A stretch of DNA of 64,000 nucleotides from Enterobacter sp. JUb54 (GCF_014298075.1 NZ_CP060418.1:1302001-1366000); one strand, 5' to 3'; shown: positions 25,254 to 35,402, counted from the first letter of the stretch. A program made the numbers and translations. Notes: generated by a model from the sequence alone, not told the origin.

Positions 25254-25925
25254 ATGACAACAACGCCCAAACTCCATTCTGACGATCCCTTCCAGCTGAC
25301 GCTGGATAAAATCATGGACCTGAAGCCGCTGGACAGTATCGAGCGGCTGATGACGCTCCTGCTGCCGCAGGCCGATGAAATCGTGGCGCGGCGCCCGCGC
25401 AGTTTTCACAAAAATGGTCCGGAGATTTACCTGCTAAAGGAAGGGCATTTCTGGCTGCATCGCCGCGTGGACGATTTGCAAATGAGTATGGCGAAGGCCC
25501 CGCATATTTTTGGCCTGGCCGAGTTGCTTATTCCGGTGGGCGATACCACCTACGTTAAATTTGCTGCCGACAGCGAGGTCTATGCCCTTTCCGGGGCAAA
25601 AGCGCAGGCGTTGCTGAATGAACAACCGGCCCTGTGGCAGGACGTTTCCCGGATACTCGCCTTCCACCTGCATTTCTCCACCTGGCGTGATCTGCACCTG
25701 TTGAATGACAATGCCTACGACACCATTCGCGGCAAGCTGCTGGAGCTGGAAAAACACGATGAATCGCTACGCAAATCGACCACGATCCTCAACTACATTC
25801 TCGGTACGACCAAGCTGTCGCGCAGCACCATTCTGCGGGTGATGAAAAATCTGACGGATGGTGGGTATCTGGAAGCGCAGCGCGGGAAACTGATTCGTAT
25901 CGTTCATCTGCCGCTGCGCTATTAG
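25254..25925 (+). CDS. CRP-like winged-helix regulator (IprA/YaiV type)
   Basis: The 223-residue protein has a cyclic-nucleotide-binding-like barrel (GPEIYLLKEGHFWLHRRVDD, APHIFGLAELLIPVGDTTYV) and a C-terminal winged helix (NYILGTTKLSRSTILRVMKN, GGYLEAQRGKLIRI). The organisation resembles IprA/YaiV-like regulators of Enterobacterales. The barrel lacks an obvious cAMP phosphate cassette. It converges on the RND pump gene with only 3 bp between stops, so it is not in an operon with it; a functional link is unproven. The ribosome binding site is weak. Confidence 0.8.
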   Translation: MTTTPKLHSDDPFQLTLDKIMDLKPLDSIERLMTLLLPQADEIVARRPRSFHKNGPEIYLLKEGHFWLHRRVDDLQMSMAKAPHIFGLAELLIPVGDTTYVKFAADSEVYALSGAKAQALLNEQPALWQDVSRILAFHLHFSTWRDLHLLNDNAYDTIRGKLLELEKHDESLRKSTTILNYILGTTKLSRSTILRVMKNLTDGGYLEAQRGKLIRIVHLPLRY

Positions 25926-25928
25926 GCC

Positions 25929-28900
25929 TTATTTCTTGCGCTTAACGCAGCGCATCACCACCACGTAGAATACCGGGACAAAGAAGATGGCGAGCAGCGT
26001 GGCGCTGATCATCCCGCCCATCACCCCGGTACCGACGGCGTTTTGCGCCCCGCTGCCGGCACCATCGCTTATCACCAGCGGCAGCACGCCGAGAATGAAG
26101 GCCAGCGAGGTCATCAGGATCGGCCGCAGACGCAGGCGCACCGCCTCGAGGGTTGCCGCCATCAGATCCTTGCCTTCTTTCTCCATCAGCTCTTTGGCGA
26201 ACTCCACGATTAAAATCGCATTCTTCGCCGACAGGCCGATGGTGGTCAGCAGCCCGACCTGGAAATAGACGTCGTTGTTCAGCCCGCGCAACATCGCGCC
26301 TGTCAGGGCGCCAGTCACCCCGAGCGGCACCACCAGTATCACCGCCAACGGCACCGACCAGCTCTCATACAGCGCCGCCAGACACAGGAACACCACCACC
26401 AGCGAAATGGCGTACAGCGCCGGAGCCTGGTTGCCCGAAAGCTGCTGCTGATATGACATGCCGGTCCACTGATAGCCAAAGCCCTGCGGCAGCTTAGCGG
26501 CCAGTTTGGCCATCAGCATCATCGCCTGGCCGGAGCTGCGCCCTGCGGCCGGTTCGCCGAGGATCTCCATCGACGGCTGACCGTTGTAACGCTCCAGGCG
26601 CGGCGAGCCGTATTCCCACTTCGCGGTGGCGAACGCCGAGAACGGCACCATCTGGTCGTGTTTACCTTTGACGTACCAGCTATTGATATCGTCCGGCAGC
26701 ATGCGGTATGGCTCATCGGCCTGAACGTAGACTTTTTTAACCCGTCCGCGGTCAAGGAAATCATTAACATAGGTTCCACCCAGCGCCGTGGAGATCGTCT
26801 GGTTTATGGCATCGTTGCTGACGCCCAACGCCTCGGCTTTCTCCTGATCGATCTCCAGCTTCATTTGCGGCGCATCTTCCAGACCGTTAGGCCGGATTTT
26901 GGTCACCACGTTCGGGTATTTATGCGCCATAAACAGCAGCTGATTACGCGCTTTGGTCAGCGCCGCATGCCCCTGATTGGCTTTATCGATAAGTTCGAAG
27001 TCAAAACCTGTCGCGGTGCCCAGATCGGTAATCGCCGGCAGGTTAAAGGCGAACGCCACGCCGTCTTTGATCTGCTGATGAAACGCGATATTGGCGCGAT
27101 GAATAATCGCCTCCACATGATTTGCCGCACCGCTGCGCTGGCTCCAGTCTTTCAGGCTGACGAACGCCAGGCCGTTATTCTGCCCGTTACCGTTGAAGCC
27201 AAAGCCCGCAACGGTAAACACCGAATTAACGTTTTTCGCCTCTTTATGCAGATAATACTGCGTCACTTTATCCAGGCTTGCCTGGGTACGGGCCTGAGTC
27301 GCCCCGGACGGCAGCTGCACCATATTCATAAACACGCCCTGGTCTTCGTCCGGCAGGAACGATGTCGGCAGCAGAATAAACATCGCCGCCATACCCAGCA
27401 CAATCACCAGATACAGAGCCATCATGCGGCCCGTTTTATGAATAATGCGCCCGACGCTGCCCGCGTAGTGATCGGTGCTGCTAGCGAACATCCGGTTGAA
27501 CCAGGCGAAAAACCCTTTTTGCGGCGCATGATTTCCCGGTTTGAGGATCGTGGCGCACAGGGCGGGCGTAAGGATCATCGCGGTCAGCACCGACAGCACC
27601 ATGGCCGAGACGATCGTCACCGAGAACTGGCGATAGATGGCCCCGGTGGAACCCCCGAAGAAGGCCATTGGGATAAACACCGCCGACAGCACCATGGTGA
27701 TACCCACCAGCGCCCCCTGGATCTGCGACATCGATTTACGCGTCGCCTCTTTCGGCGAGAGCCCCTCCTCCATCATCACCCGCTCGACGTTTTCCACCAC
27801 CACGATGGCATCATCCACCAGCAGGCCTATCGCCAGCACCATGCCGAACATCGTCAGGGTATTTATCGAGAAGCCAAACAGCGCCAGCACCGCAAAGGTC
27901 CCCAGCAGCACCACCGGAACCGCAATGGTGGGGATCAGCGTGGCCCGCAGATTCTGCATGAACAGATACATCACGAGGAATACCAGGACGATTGCTTCCA
28001 GCAGTGTGGTCACCACATCGTGAATGGAGATTTTGACAAACGGCGTGGTGTCATACGGATAGACCACCTGCATGCCCTGCGGGAAGAACGGTTTCAGGTT
28101 GTCGATGACCTCGTTCACCGCTTTGGCGGTATCCAGGGCGTTCGCCCCGGTGGCAAGCTTGATACCCAGCCCGGCGGCAGGCCGCCCGTTGTATTCGGCG
28201 CTGGTGCTGTAGTTCTCACTGCCGAGCTCAATACGCGCCACGTCACGCAGGCGCACCTGGGAGCCGTCTTCGTTCACCCGCAGGATGATGTCACCAAACT
28301 GCTGCGGCGTGCTAAGACGCGTCTGGGCGATGATCGACGCATTCATCCGCTGCATCTGCGGTGCCGGCAACGCGCCGAGCTGGCCGCCGGCAATCTGGTT
28401 GTTTTGCGACTTGATAGCCCGCACCACGTCTTCGGTCGTGAGCTGATAGTTGTTGAGTTTGTTGGGATCCAACCACACGCGCATCGCATATTGCGCACCG
28501 AACAGCTGCACCTGGCCGACCCCCTGGGTCCGGCCAATCGGATCCTGCACCGTCGATGCCACGTAATCGGCCAGATCCGCCTGGGTCAGGGAGCTGCCCT
28601 TCGCGCCGGTAAAACCCACCACCATCAGGAAACTGCTGCTGGCCTTCTGCACGTTGATACCCATGCTCTGTACCGTCTGCGGCAGCAGCGGCATCGCCAG
28701 CTGCAGCTTGTTCTGCACCAGCACCTGGGCAATATCCGGATCGGTTCCGTTGGCAAAAGTCAGGGTGATGGTGGCATTGCCCATCGCATCACTGTTGGAA
28801 GACATATACATCAGACCATCAAGGCCATTCATCTTCTGTTCGATAACCTGCGTTACCGTGTCCTGCACGGTTTTGGCATCAGCACCCGGGTAGCTGGCCG

Positions 28901-29036
28901 TGATCTGCACCGCCGGTGGCGCAATGGTCGGATACTGCGATACCGGCAGCTTGAGGATCGCCAGACCGCCCGCCAGCATCAGCACGATGGCGATGACCCA
29001 GGCGAAGATTGGCCGATTAATAAAGAAGCTCGACAT
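25929..29036 (-). CDS. RND multidrug efflux transporter, AcrB family
   Basis: This 1035-residue inner-membrane pump has the HAE1 layout: [20 protein letters not shown] at the N-terminus, the proton-relay aspartates in [20 protein letters not shown], the relay lysine in [17 protein letters not shown], and a C-terminal [20 protein letters not shown]. Two large periplasmic loops are present. It would export drugs, dyes or detergents as a trimer with the adaptor encoded upstream. The adaptor-pump pair is adjacent with 3 bp spacing. No outer-membrane channel is encoded here, so TolC is the probable partner. It resembles AcrB, AcrF and EefB, but the exact orthologue cannot be set without comparison. 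Confidence 0.95.
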   Translation of the reverse strand: MSSFFINRPIFAWVIAIVLMLAGGLAILKLPVSQYPTIAPPAVQITASYPGADAKTVQDTVTQVIEQKMNGLDGLMYMSSNSDAMGNATITLTFANGTDPDIAQVLVQNKLQLAMPLLPQTVQSMGINVQKASSSFLMVVGFTGAKGSSLTQADLADYVASTVQDPIGRTQGVGQVQLFGAQYAMRVWLDPNKLNNYQLTTEDVVRAIKSQNNQIAGGQLGALPAPQMQRMNASIIAQTRLSTPQQFGDIILRVNEDGSQVRLRDVARIELGSENYSTSAEYNGRPAAGLGIKLATGANALDTAKAVNEVIDNLKPFFPQGMQVVYPYDTTPFVKISIHDVVTTLLEAIVLVFLVMYLFMQNLRATLIPTIAVPVVLLGTFAVLALFGFSINTLTMFGMVLAIGLLVDDAIVVVENVERVMMEEGLSPKEATRKSMSQIQGALVGITMVLSAVFIPMAFFGGSTGAIYRQFSVTIVSAMVLSVLTAMILTPALCATILKPGNHAPQKGFFAWFNRMFASSTDHYAGSVGRIIHKTGRMMALYLVIVLGMAAMFILLPTSFLPDEDQGVFMNMVQLPSGATQARTQASLDKVTQYYLHKEAKNVNSVFTVAGFGFNGNGQNNGLAFVSLKDWSQRSGAANHVEAIIHRANIAFHQQIKDGVAFAFNLPAITDLGTATGFDFELIDKANQGHAALTKARNQLLFMAHKYPNVVTKIRPNGLEDAPQMKLEIDQEKAEALGVSNDAINQTISTALGGTYVNDFLDRGRVKKVYVQADEPYRMLPDDINSWYVKGKHDQMVPFSAFATAKWEYGSPRLERYNGQPSMEILGEPAAGRSSGQAMMLMAKLAAKLPQGFGYQWTGMSYQQQLSGNQAPALYAISLVVVFLCLAALYESWSVPLAVILVVPLGVTGALTGAMLRGLNNDVYFQVGLLTTIGLSAKNAILIVEFAKELMEKEGKDLMAATLEAVRLRLRPILMTSLAFILGVLPLVISDGAGSGAQNAVGTGVMGGMISATLLAIFFVPVFYVVVMRCVKRKK

Positions 29037-29039
29037 CGC

Positions 29040-30206
29040 TTATTTCCCCGCTCCGTTAGCCCAGGCCGCCATGCTGTCATCTTCGGTCGCTGTTACCGGC
29101 ATCCCCGGACGCAGCATCAGCTGGCCGGTCACAATCACCCGGTCGCCCGCTTGCAGGCCGGAAGAGACGCGCCACTGGTTGCCCATCGCCTGCGCCGCCA
29201 CCACCGGACGCAGCTGCGCTTTGTTGTCTTTATCCACTACCAGAGCGGTGGCATCGCCATGAGGCGTGCGGGCGATCGCCTGCTGAGGCACCAGCAGCGC
29301 GTTCTCGCGAACCCCTTCGGTCAGGAAAGCCCGCACAAACATCCCAGGCAGCAAAACATTCTCGGGGTTAGGACAGACGGCGCGGATCGTAATTGACCCC
29401 GTGGTTTGATCCACCGTGACGTCGGAGAATTCAAGCTTGCACTGCTGCGGGTAGAGACGCCCGTTATCCAGCTGCAGCATCACGTCGGCTTTGCCGTTTT
29501 GCTGCTGTATTTCGCCGTTATCCAGCTCGCTTTTCAGACGCAGGTAATCATCGCTGGATTGCGTGACATCGACGTACACCGGATCAAGCTGCTGCACGGT
29601 GGCCAGCGCCGAGGACTGGGCATTGGTCACCAGCGCCCCTTCGGTCACGCTTGATTTACCAATCACCCCGGAAATCGGCGACGTGACATGGGTGTAATTG
29701 AGGTTAATTTGCGCGGTCTGCACTTCTGCCAGCATCGCCACCACCTGGGCATCGGCCTGCTCGGCGCTGGCAATCGCCGCGTCGTAATCCTGCTGACTGA
29801 CGTAGTGATTTTTGATCAATGCCCGCTCGCGAGCGGCGGTCAGATGCGCCTGCACCGCGGCTGCTTTGGCTTTGGCCAGATCGCCTTTGGCGTTACTCAG
29901 CGCCGCCTCGTAAGGTGCCGGGTCGATCTGATACAGCGATTCTCCCGCCTTCACGTGACTGCCTTCAACAAAATTGCGTTTGAGGATAATCCCGTTCACC
30001 TGGGGGCGAACGTCGGCCACGCGAAACGCCAGCACGCGGCCCGGCAGCTCTGTTTTTACCGGCAAGGGTTGCGGGCGCAATGTCACGACACCCACCGCGT
30101 GGGGTGATGTATTAGCCGCCGGGGTGGCCGGGCGATCGCACGCCGTTAACAGGGTGGCGCATGATATCAGCAAGCCACCAGACAGCATTCTGTGAAGCGT
30201 ATTCAT
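29040..30206 (-). CDS. RND periplasmic adaptor lipoprotein, AcrA family
   Basis: The 388-residue product has a lipoprotein signal with lipobox LTAC (LLISCATLLTACDRP). Adaptor motifs follow: LPGRVLAFRVADVRPQVNGI as a lipoyl half, ESLYQIDPAPYEAALSNAKG leading into the alpha-helical hairpin, INLNYTHVTSPISGVIGKSS, and LLPGMFVRAFLTEG in the beta barrel. It links the inner-membrane pump at 25929 to an outer-membrane channel. A GGCGGAA site precedes the ATG. No regulator is encoded directly upstream; the next gene at 30487 is divergent. Confidence 0.95.
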   Translation of the reverse strand: MNTLHRMLSGGLLISCATLLTACDRPATPAANTSPHAVGVVTLRPQPLPVKTELPGRVLAFRVADVRPQVNGIILKRNFVEGSHVKAGESLYQIDPAPYEAALSNAKGDLAKAKAAAVQAHLTAARERALIKNHYVSQQDYDAAIASAEQADAQVVAMLAEVQTAQINLNYTHVTSPISGVIGKSSVTEGALVTNAQSSALATVQQLDPVYVDVTQSSDDYLRLKSELDNGEIQQQNGKADVMLQLDNGRLYPQQCKLEFSDVTVDQTTGSITIRAVCPNPENVLLPGMFVRAFLTEGVRENALLVPQQAIARTPHGDATALVVDKDNKAQLRPVVAAQAMGNQWRVSSGLQAGDRVIVTGQLMLRPGMPVTATEDDSMAAWANGAGK

Positions 30207-30486
30207 TATAATTCCGCCTGATAAGTCCGAGAAAAAATATTGTTATTTATATCGAGTGAGGAACTATACAAAATAGCGGCGATGAAAAGAGTTTCATTTG
30301 GGACTGCTTATTTATTGCCAGAATGCGGCCGTGCGAATTACCGTATTTACAGCGCCAGAAGACTCAGCTCAGACGACGCTAAACTGCAGGTGCTGTAAAC
30401 CTTGAAAGTCCGATTCCTCTGCCGTACAGGTCCTTTGCGGCAGAAGCTTTTTCGGGCACGACCAACCATAATATGGAGCACGACAT

Positions 30487-30876
30487 ATGAAACTTAATAC
30501 TATTATTATTGGCCTGAGCGCACTTATTTTCTCTGGTATGACCGTGGCCGCCGAAGCCCCAACAAACCCTGAAGAAATGGGCGGTGCTCTGCATTTAAAT
30601 AAACAACAGAAAGACCAGCTTATTCAGTTCCACGCCACCGCCGAGCAATGTTTTAATAATATCGATAGCGGAAAGTATCAGCCGCACCTGTTCGTTGAGA
30701 TGGTGAAAAAAGGCAAAGTGGACGAAGCGACATTCACTCAACAAATGGCCATTCAGAGCAAGCTTCACGACCAGGCCGCGCGCTGTAAAATGACCTACTA
30801 CACCAGCGTCAGCAATATGCTGACCGCGGATCAAAAACAGAAGCTGGTAGAGATGTATCAGAAAGGCATGCAGTAG
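30487..30876 (+). CDS. Periplasmic Spy/CpxP-like protein
   Basis: This 129-residue protein has a clear signal peptide (MKLNTIIIGLSALIFSGMTV, cleaved after VAA). The mature helical protein has two LTxxQ-like motifs, LNKQQKDQLIQ near the N-terminus and LTADQKQKLVEMYQ near the C-terminus. This is the hallmark of Spy/CpxP periplasmic stress chaperones. Two cysteines (EQCF and ARCKM) could form a disulfide, which is not typical for Spy. A GGAG site lies upstream of the ATG and a strong terminator follows. A role as stress-induced chaperone is inferred. Confidence 0.7.
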   Translation: MKLNTIIIGLSALIFSGMTVAAEAPTNPEEMGGALHLNKQQKDQLIQFHATAEQCFNNIDSGKYQPHLFVEMVKKGKVDEATFTQQMAIQSKLHDQAARCKMTYYTSVSNMLTADQKQKLVEMYQKGMQ

Positions 30877-30881
30877 CGTTT

Positions 30882-30912
30882 AAAAGGCGCAGCGGCGCCT
30901 TTTGTTTTTTTT
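30882..30912 (+). terminator. Terminator after the Spy-like gene
   Basis: AAAAGGCGC (30882-30890) pairs with GCGCCTTTT (30895-30903), followed by a T run interrupted by one G (30904-30913). It also lies at the end of the convergent yjjJ. Confidence 0.9.
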
Positions 30913-30919
30913 TGCCGTA

Positions 30920-32224
30920 TTAGCCCAGACGTGATATCCGCACCTGCGCCTCGTCAAGGTGGCCACGTAACGCCGCCAGACATGGGGCGAACTGCGGGGA
31001 GAAACGGCGGCACTCAGCGACTAACGTGAAGAAGTCCTCAGCCAGCGCCAGGGCTTCGCGCCAGATTTCCCCGTCGATCGCCTCAAGCAGCGTGGCGGGC
31101 CGCAGGGTATTCACCATGGCGCCACCGGATTTAGGGGCAAAACCCATGGGCAGAATGTCGTAGGCTGGCGCAAGGTGGTACGGGCGGCCATGGCTGCTGA
31201 GGAACGACAGATTACCGTGGTGCATGTCGGTATTGCCGATCAGCATGCCAAACGCCCAGAGCCGTGCCGTCCCCATGGCGGCATCAGGATGAACCAGCTG
31301 CTGCTTCACCAGTTCATTAACCAGAACGGGCCAGCAGTCTCTCGCCCGACCAACAAACTCCGCCTCCAGCGCCCGCAAAGAAAACAGACCAATACGGCCC
31401 AGCGGCCCGGTGCGGTCGAACCGCGGGATCTCCAGAAAGCGCTGTCCGCCAAAATCAAACACCTCGGTGTGAACTCCCAGCACTTTCAAGGCCAGATGCT
31501 CAGCCTGCAGCAGGTCGCGCCAGCGTTCGCTGACGGGGTTATCGTCCAGCGCGGTGAATTTCACCAGCACGTGGCCGCGGTCGGTATAGGTACAGAATTT
31601 CGGCTGCTCGCCGCCAGCAGATGACCCCGGAACCTCCCCGGAACTTACCGCCAGCGCCAGCGTGGGATAGGTCGTGGCGCGATCCACCGCTTCAGGCTCC
31701 GCCATTTCCAGGAACTGGGTTCTGGCCTGCTCCCCGATCAGAAGGTTCCCCACCGCATCGTGCCCATGCGTCAGCAGCGCGCTAATCACCTCGGCGTCCG
31801 TCCACACTTCCGGATTGGGCGACAACCCCAGCGCGGTTGAATGCGCGGAGGCATATGCCCGGCCAAGGTATCCCTGCGGTCGCATGTCGAACAACCACCA
31901 CGGCAGCCCGTCGCTATGCAGACAAACGTTATCGGTCTGCTCCATGACATACCCGCCGGGGTGAACCGGAATGAGTTTCCCGAGGGCTTTGATTTGCCCC
32001 TCTTCAGTGATGCGGTAAATAGGGACCGAACTGAAGCCGCGAAACGCGTCACGCAAGGCATATTGAATAGATGGTCCGGCACCAATTCGCACGACCTCAT
32101 CGCCCAGCGCTTTTAAGGCACGAGAAACCGTGGGCTGACTTATACCCATAATATCAGTAAGTTGCCTTACAGGTGTTGGCCCCTGGCGTAGCAACTGGCG
32201 GATGGTGTCAGAACGGTTTGTCAT
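30920..32224 (-). CDS. yjjJ: HipA-family serine kinase-like toxin YjjJ
   Basis: The 434-residue protein begins with a winged helix-turn-helix (IRQLLRQGPTPVRQLTDIMG, ISQPTVSRALKALG). A HipA-type kinase follows, with phosphate loop VPGSSAGGEQPKF, ATP-binding lysine in HVLVKFTALDD, catalytic loop GNTDMHHGNLSF, and metal-binding aspartate in APAYDILPMGF. YjjJ is a stand-alone HipA-like protein reported to be growth-inhibiting when overproduced. It has no adjacent hipB, and its own HTH domain may replace the antitoxin for DNA binding. All visible catalytic residues are kept, so it could be active. Confidence 0.9.
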   Translation of the reverse strand: MTNRSDTIRQLLRQGPTPVRQLTDIMGISQPTVSRALKALGDEVVRIGAGPSIQYALRDAFRGFSSVPIYRITEEGQIKALGKLIPVHPGGYVMEQTDNVCLHSDGLPWWLFDMRPQGYLGRAYASAHSTALGLSPNPEVWTDAEVISALLTHGHDAVGNLLIGEQARTQFLEMAEPEAVDRATTYPTLALAVSSGEVPGSSAGGEQPKFCTYTDRGHVLVKFTALDDNPVSERWRDLLQAEHLALKVLGVHTEVFDFGGQRFLEIPRFDRTGPLGRIGLFSLRALEAEFVGRARDCWPVLVNELVKQQLVHPDAAMGTARLWAFGMLIGNTDMHHGNLSFLSSHGRPYHLAPAYDILPMGFAPKSGGAMVNTLRPATLLEAIDGEIWREALALAEDFFTLVAECRRFSPQFAPCLAALRGHLDEAQVRISRLG

Positions 32225-32340
32225 GGCGATGAATCACTTTATGAATAGATTGGTGAATAGCTTTTTGAATAGGTAACTTATCAGCTATTTGCTCACCTGT
32301 CATCTGCGCCGGAGGCATATTTCTATATAAAGAGGGAGGC

Positions 32341-33357
32341 TTAGCGCATCGTCAGCACCATGCGAAACTTAACGTCCCCTGACATCACTCGCTGATAAGC
32401 CTCATACGCTCGCTCGAGGGGCATTGTTTCAATTCGAGCGCGAACATCGGTTAACAAACTGAAATCCAGCGTTTTCTCTACCTCAAACGGCGTTCCGGTA
32501 ATCGATCCTTCAAGCGATAATTCGTTACCGACCACCTGCCCCGGCGCAATCGTCAACGGATCGTTGCCGGCACCAACCACCATTAACCGGCCTCGCGGCG
32601 CGAGCGCTTTAACCAGTTCAGAGGCGGCGGTACTATCGGTAATGGTGGTTAAGATCACCTGCGCGCCGCCCATTTTTTTTAACGCGTCGACCGCATCGAC
32701 CTGACGGACATCCAGATAAATGTGCGCGCCAAGCGCGCTGACATCCTGAGCAATGTCCTCACCGCGGCCGATAGCGACAACCCGCATGCCCATCTTCCTG
32801 GCATACTGCAGCGCAAGGTGCCCGAGCCCTCCTATACCCAGGATGGCAACCGTATCGCCAGGACGTGCCCCGGATTTGATCAAGGCATTGAAGGTCGCTA
32901 TTCCCGCACAGAGCAACGGAGCCGCCTCTTCTGAGACTAACGCATCGGGAATAACAACCAGCCCGGTCGCCCTGGCCAGCATCATCTCGGCATAGCCCCC
33001 ATCCTGCGAGCTGCCTACCACCGGTTGATGGCTGCACAAATTGAAGTGTCCCCGACGGCATTGTTCACAGTCGTTGCAGTGACCTCCCAGTCGCCCTATG
33101 CCGACCCGTTGTCCTACCGCCAGATACGAGGGAACCCCGTCACCCAGCGATACGATGATCCCAACCACTTCATGTCCAGGCACACGGGGATAAACCGTGT
33201 TTTTTTCCCGCCCTTCGATCGCGCCGGCATCCGCCCCACAGATGCCGCACGCTTCGATACGCAGCAGCACCTCTCCTTTTCCAGGTTTGGGGATAGCCCG
33301 CTCAACGAATCCGAGTTGACCCGGGCGGGTAATTTGCATCGCTTTATAAGTGGTCAT
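32341..33357 (-). CDS. Zinc-dependent alcohol dehydrogenase (AdhP-like)
   Basis: The protein of about 338 residues has a complete medium-chain dehydrogenase set. Catalytic zinc ligands are in EACGICGADAGAI, PGHEVVGIIV and PLLCAGIATFNAL. The structural zinc cysteines are in HCNDCEQCRRGHFNLC, and the Rossmann motif is GIGGLGHLALQYAR. It oxidises alcohols or reduces aldehydes with NAD(P) in the cytoplasm. The ATG at 33357 has a GAGAGG site and is preferred over upstream starts at 33369 and 33372. It is the intact counterpart of the shortened enzyme at 8642. It stands alone between yjjJ and two unknown genes. Confidence 0.92.
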   Translation of the reverse strand: MTTYKAMQITRPGQLGFVERAIPKPGKGEVLLRIEACGICGADAGAIEGREKNTVYPRVPGHEVVGIIVSLGDGVPSYLAVGQRVGIGRLGGHCNDCEQCRRGHFNLCSHQPVVGSSQDGGYAEMMLARATGLVVIPDALVSEEAAPLLCAGIATFNALIKSGARPGDTVAILGIGGLGHLALQYARKMGMRVVAIGRGEDIAQDVSALGAHIYLDVRQVDAVDALKKMGGAQVILTTITDSTAASELVKALAPRGRLMVVGAGNDPLTIAPGQVVGNELSLEGSITGTPFEVEKTLDFSLLTDVRARIETMPLERAYEAYQRVMSGDVKFRMVLTMR

Positions 33358-33567
33358 ATTGCCTCTCATCACGTCAGAATATCGTCATTATTGAGTGACG
33401 CTTTACTGCCAGCAAATGAGATTTTCATGGCGACGTAGAAAGAAAATCTATCTGATAAAAAGTAATCACTGAAACGCAGTAATGCATGACAAATCAATGG
33501 ACACGCTCCCTGTCTGTGATATTTTTTTACCAGGACAGTCAACGTCTTTTGCAAATGGAGAGTGCGA

Positions 33568-33939
33568 ATGAGCGTTAAAAAAGTCGTTCTCATTGTTAAA
33601 CCATCGCCGACGCTAGGTCGTTTAGTTCCGCACGGCACAGGCGGCGGTCTTTTTGGCTGGTATCGATCCGGTGATTACCTGTTAAGATTAAACAACAGGT
33701 TGGCCGCAGAAGGGATCGACTGGCAGGCAGAGCTTGATACTACCGAATCCGATATAGAGAAACTCATCGCGCAGAACGTCACGTTACTGGTTTGTGTGCC
33801 GGGATTACGTTTTCAGTTTTACCACGCGGAATTTGATAAAAACCATATTGTTTATTTAACAACGATGGAATATGCCTACGGTGATGTTATGCCGGTAATA
33901 AGAAAAATCAGGGAAATAATAAATAAATTCGAGGCGTAA
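33568..33939 (+). CDS. Small alpha/beta protein, unknown
   Basis: This 123-residue protein begins at an ATG with a GGAG site seven bases upstream. It reads VKKVVLIVKPSPTLGRLVPH, then GLFGWYRSGDYLLRLNNRLA, a hydrophobic strand VTLLVCVPGLRFQFY, and a charged C-terminal helix. The order of strands and helices suggests a small alpha/beta fold, but no family was recognised and there is no signal peptide. The next gene starts 33 bp later in the same direction, so the two are probably cotranscribed. Confidence 0.6.
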   Translation: MSVKKVVLIVKPSPTLGRLVPHGTGGGLFGWYRSGDYLLRLNNRLAAEGIDWQAELDTTESDIEKLIAQNVTLLVCVPGLRFQFYHAEFDKNHIVYLTTMEYAYGDVMPVIRKIREIINKFEA

Positions 33940-33972
33940 TGGGTGTGAAAATACCAACGGAGCGGTCATAGC

Positions 33973-34437
33973 ATGAAGATATACTGGACGCGGAAAAGCA
34001 TTCCTGAACTAGCAGGACTGCCACCGTCAGTGCGTAGTAAAAATTTCAGAGATGCCTACAGAGCTATCGCAACACACCGGGAATATTGGGTGGGGCTCAT
34101 GATTGCCTTTGTGTGGTATCTCTTTTCCGCCATGGCGTTTGACTATTTCGTGCCTGGTGCAAAGACATCCTCAAGGGGCATCCTGAGACTGTTGGTCTCG
34201 TTGTATCCAGGGCTATTTATCTGGAGCCAGTTTACGATTTATGGGATGCGAAAACACTATCGCCACCTGCTGGTAAGAGGCGCAAATCGCGATAATGAAA
34301 GTGAATCCGACCGCATGATACGTGAAGCTGACGCCACAGAATATGCGCAGTGGCGGCCAGTTCGTCGCGGTATTGTTATCATTTTGGTTATTGCCGGGTT
34401 GTATATTTTTGGTTCGTTGATCATCACGACAGGATAG
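33973..34437 (+). CDS. Predicted inner-membrane protein, unknown
   Basis: The 154-residue protein starts MKIYWTRKSIPELAGLPPSV and has three likely membrane helices (YWVGLMIAFVWYLFSAMAF, LLVSLYPGLFIWSQFTIYG, IVIILVIAGLYIFGSLII). The MKIYWTxKSIPELAGL start is a pattern seen in uncharacterised enterobacterial membrane proteins. A GGAGCGG site precedes the ATG. No function can be stated. Confidence 0.65.
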   Translation: MKIYWTRKSIPELAGLPPSVRSKNFRDAYRAIATHREYWVGLMIAFVWYLFSAMAFDYFVPGAKTSSRGILRLLVSLYPGLFIWSQFTIYGMRKHYRHLLVRGANRDNESESDRMIREADATEYAQWRPVRRGIVIILVIAGLYIFGSLIITTG

Positions 34438-34774
34438 CCCGCGAAGGCATTGACTTTTTGAAAAACAAGAAGTTTACATTTAGTAATAAAATAACAAATA
34501 TTACAATATCTAGCCGGCGAATCCCACTCACTACACTTATTTCTTGTGTGACTGTTTTATCTTCATTTCCATTGTATTTTCGCAATGGGAAAGAACCGAC
34601 CTGCGCCAAATAACGTGAAGTATTAAGAAGATAAATACCCAAGACTGAGGTGGACTATGAGTGTTAACGTAAGTCTCGCACAAGTTTTGAAACTCGCGCC
34701 AAACTGCCGATCTTGCCTGACATAAAACAGCAAGGAGAGAGCGGGAAAAATAACGCACCATGAAGAAATTCCCT
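34438..34774. other. Gap without a recognisable gene
   Basis: The 337-bp stretch is AT-rich. It holds a 22-codon plus-strand frame (MSVNVSLAQVLKLAPNCRSC) from 34657 with a GAGG site; this may be the start of a deleted gene. Nothing else is supported. Confidence 0.4.
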
Positions 34775-35329
34775 TTAGTAATAATCGATTCTGAAGCGTA
34801 TTGCCGAACGGTAATTCCCTACGTGCAACGTTTGCTGATTACCCACAAGGTTCAGGGAATAACGCAGCTGCATCTCTTCAGGGAGGATGAGTCTGGACGG
34901 CATGGCGGCCCCTGGTATGGCTCTGACGCCGGTGACATCGTGGATCATCAAGGCCACCCCACGAGCCTCGCCCGTCAGGCCGAAATGACCACGGTCGTTA
35001 TCGCCGTCAAAAGTCACCATAAAGCGCTGCCAGTTCGGTTGCGTCGGGTCGATACGTGTCAGAACACAATTCACCAGACGGATTGAGAACAGTTTTTTTG
35101 GCCCGCGGCCATCCCGAATCAGCTGACTTAGCGGCATCGTGCCCATGGACAGACTCTGATCGCGATCCCCGACGTCAATCGCGCATGGCGTCTCTACGAT
35201 GGACCCTTCCAGACTGACGCGCCCCTCTCCGGCAAAGTCGGCAGACCATGCACAGGAAGAAAAAATCGCGGCGCAGCAAATGAATAGTGAAGGTGCCGCA
35301 CGCCTTGCAGCGTCATGAATCCATTTCAT
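34775..35329 (-). CDS. Fimbrial subunit (pilin domain)
   Basis: From the ATG at 35329 (GGAG site upstream) the 184-residue product has a basic N-terminus and signal peptide (PSLFICCAAIFSSCAWS, ADF). A pilin domain follows: RVSLEGSIVETPCAIDVGDR with the first cysteine, FSIRLVNCVLTRIDPTQPNW with the second, and a C-terminal zipper ending in IRFRIDYY with the penultimate tyrosine. It lies 73 bp downstream of a second pilin and probably forms a minor or tip-associated subunit. No chaperone or usher gene is present in the window. Confidence 0.85.
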   Translation of the reverse strand: MKWIHDAARRAAPSLFICCAAIFSSCAWSADFAGEGRVSLEGSIVETPCAIDVGDRDQSLSMGTMPLSQLIRDGRGPKKLFSIRLVNCVLTRIDPTQPNWQRFMVTFDGDNDRGHFGLTGEARGVALMIHDVTGVRAIPGAAMPSRLILPEEMQLRYSLNLVGNQQTLHVGNYRSAIRFRIDYY

Positions 35330-35402
35330 TGCCCTACTCCATGGGATAATCAAAGGAACCTGCGGCACGAGCGCCGCAGGTTGACTAGCTCAGGGAACGG
35401 AC

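Noticed and set aside
26658..29396. 912-codon plus-strand open frame
   Set aside because: It runs antisense through the RND pump gene. Its His/Arg/Gln-rich composition is that expected of the reverse complement of a GC-rich coding sequence.
30419..30448. CTGCCG/CGGCAG hairpin followed by CTTTTT upstream of the Spy-like gene
   Set aside because: The loop is 13 nt and the T run is short and offset; too weak to call a terminator or attenuator.
30920..32224. Two-gene HipBA toxin-antitoxin module
   Set aside because: Only one gene is present; the helix-turn-helix is fused to the kinase, which fits YjjJ and not a HipB-HipA pair.
34760..35086. 108-codon plus-strand frame
   Set aside because: Overlaps the pilin at 34775-35329 antisense; the pilin has signal peptide, cysteine pair and C-terminal tyrosine.
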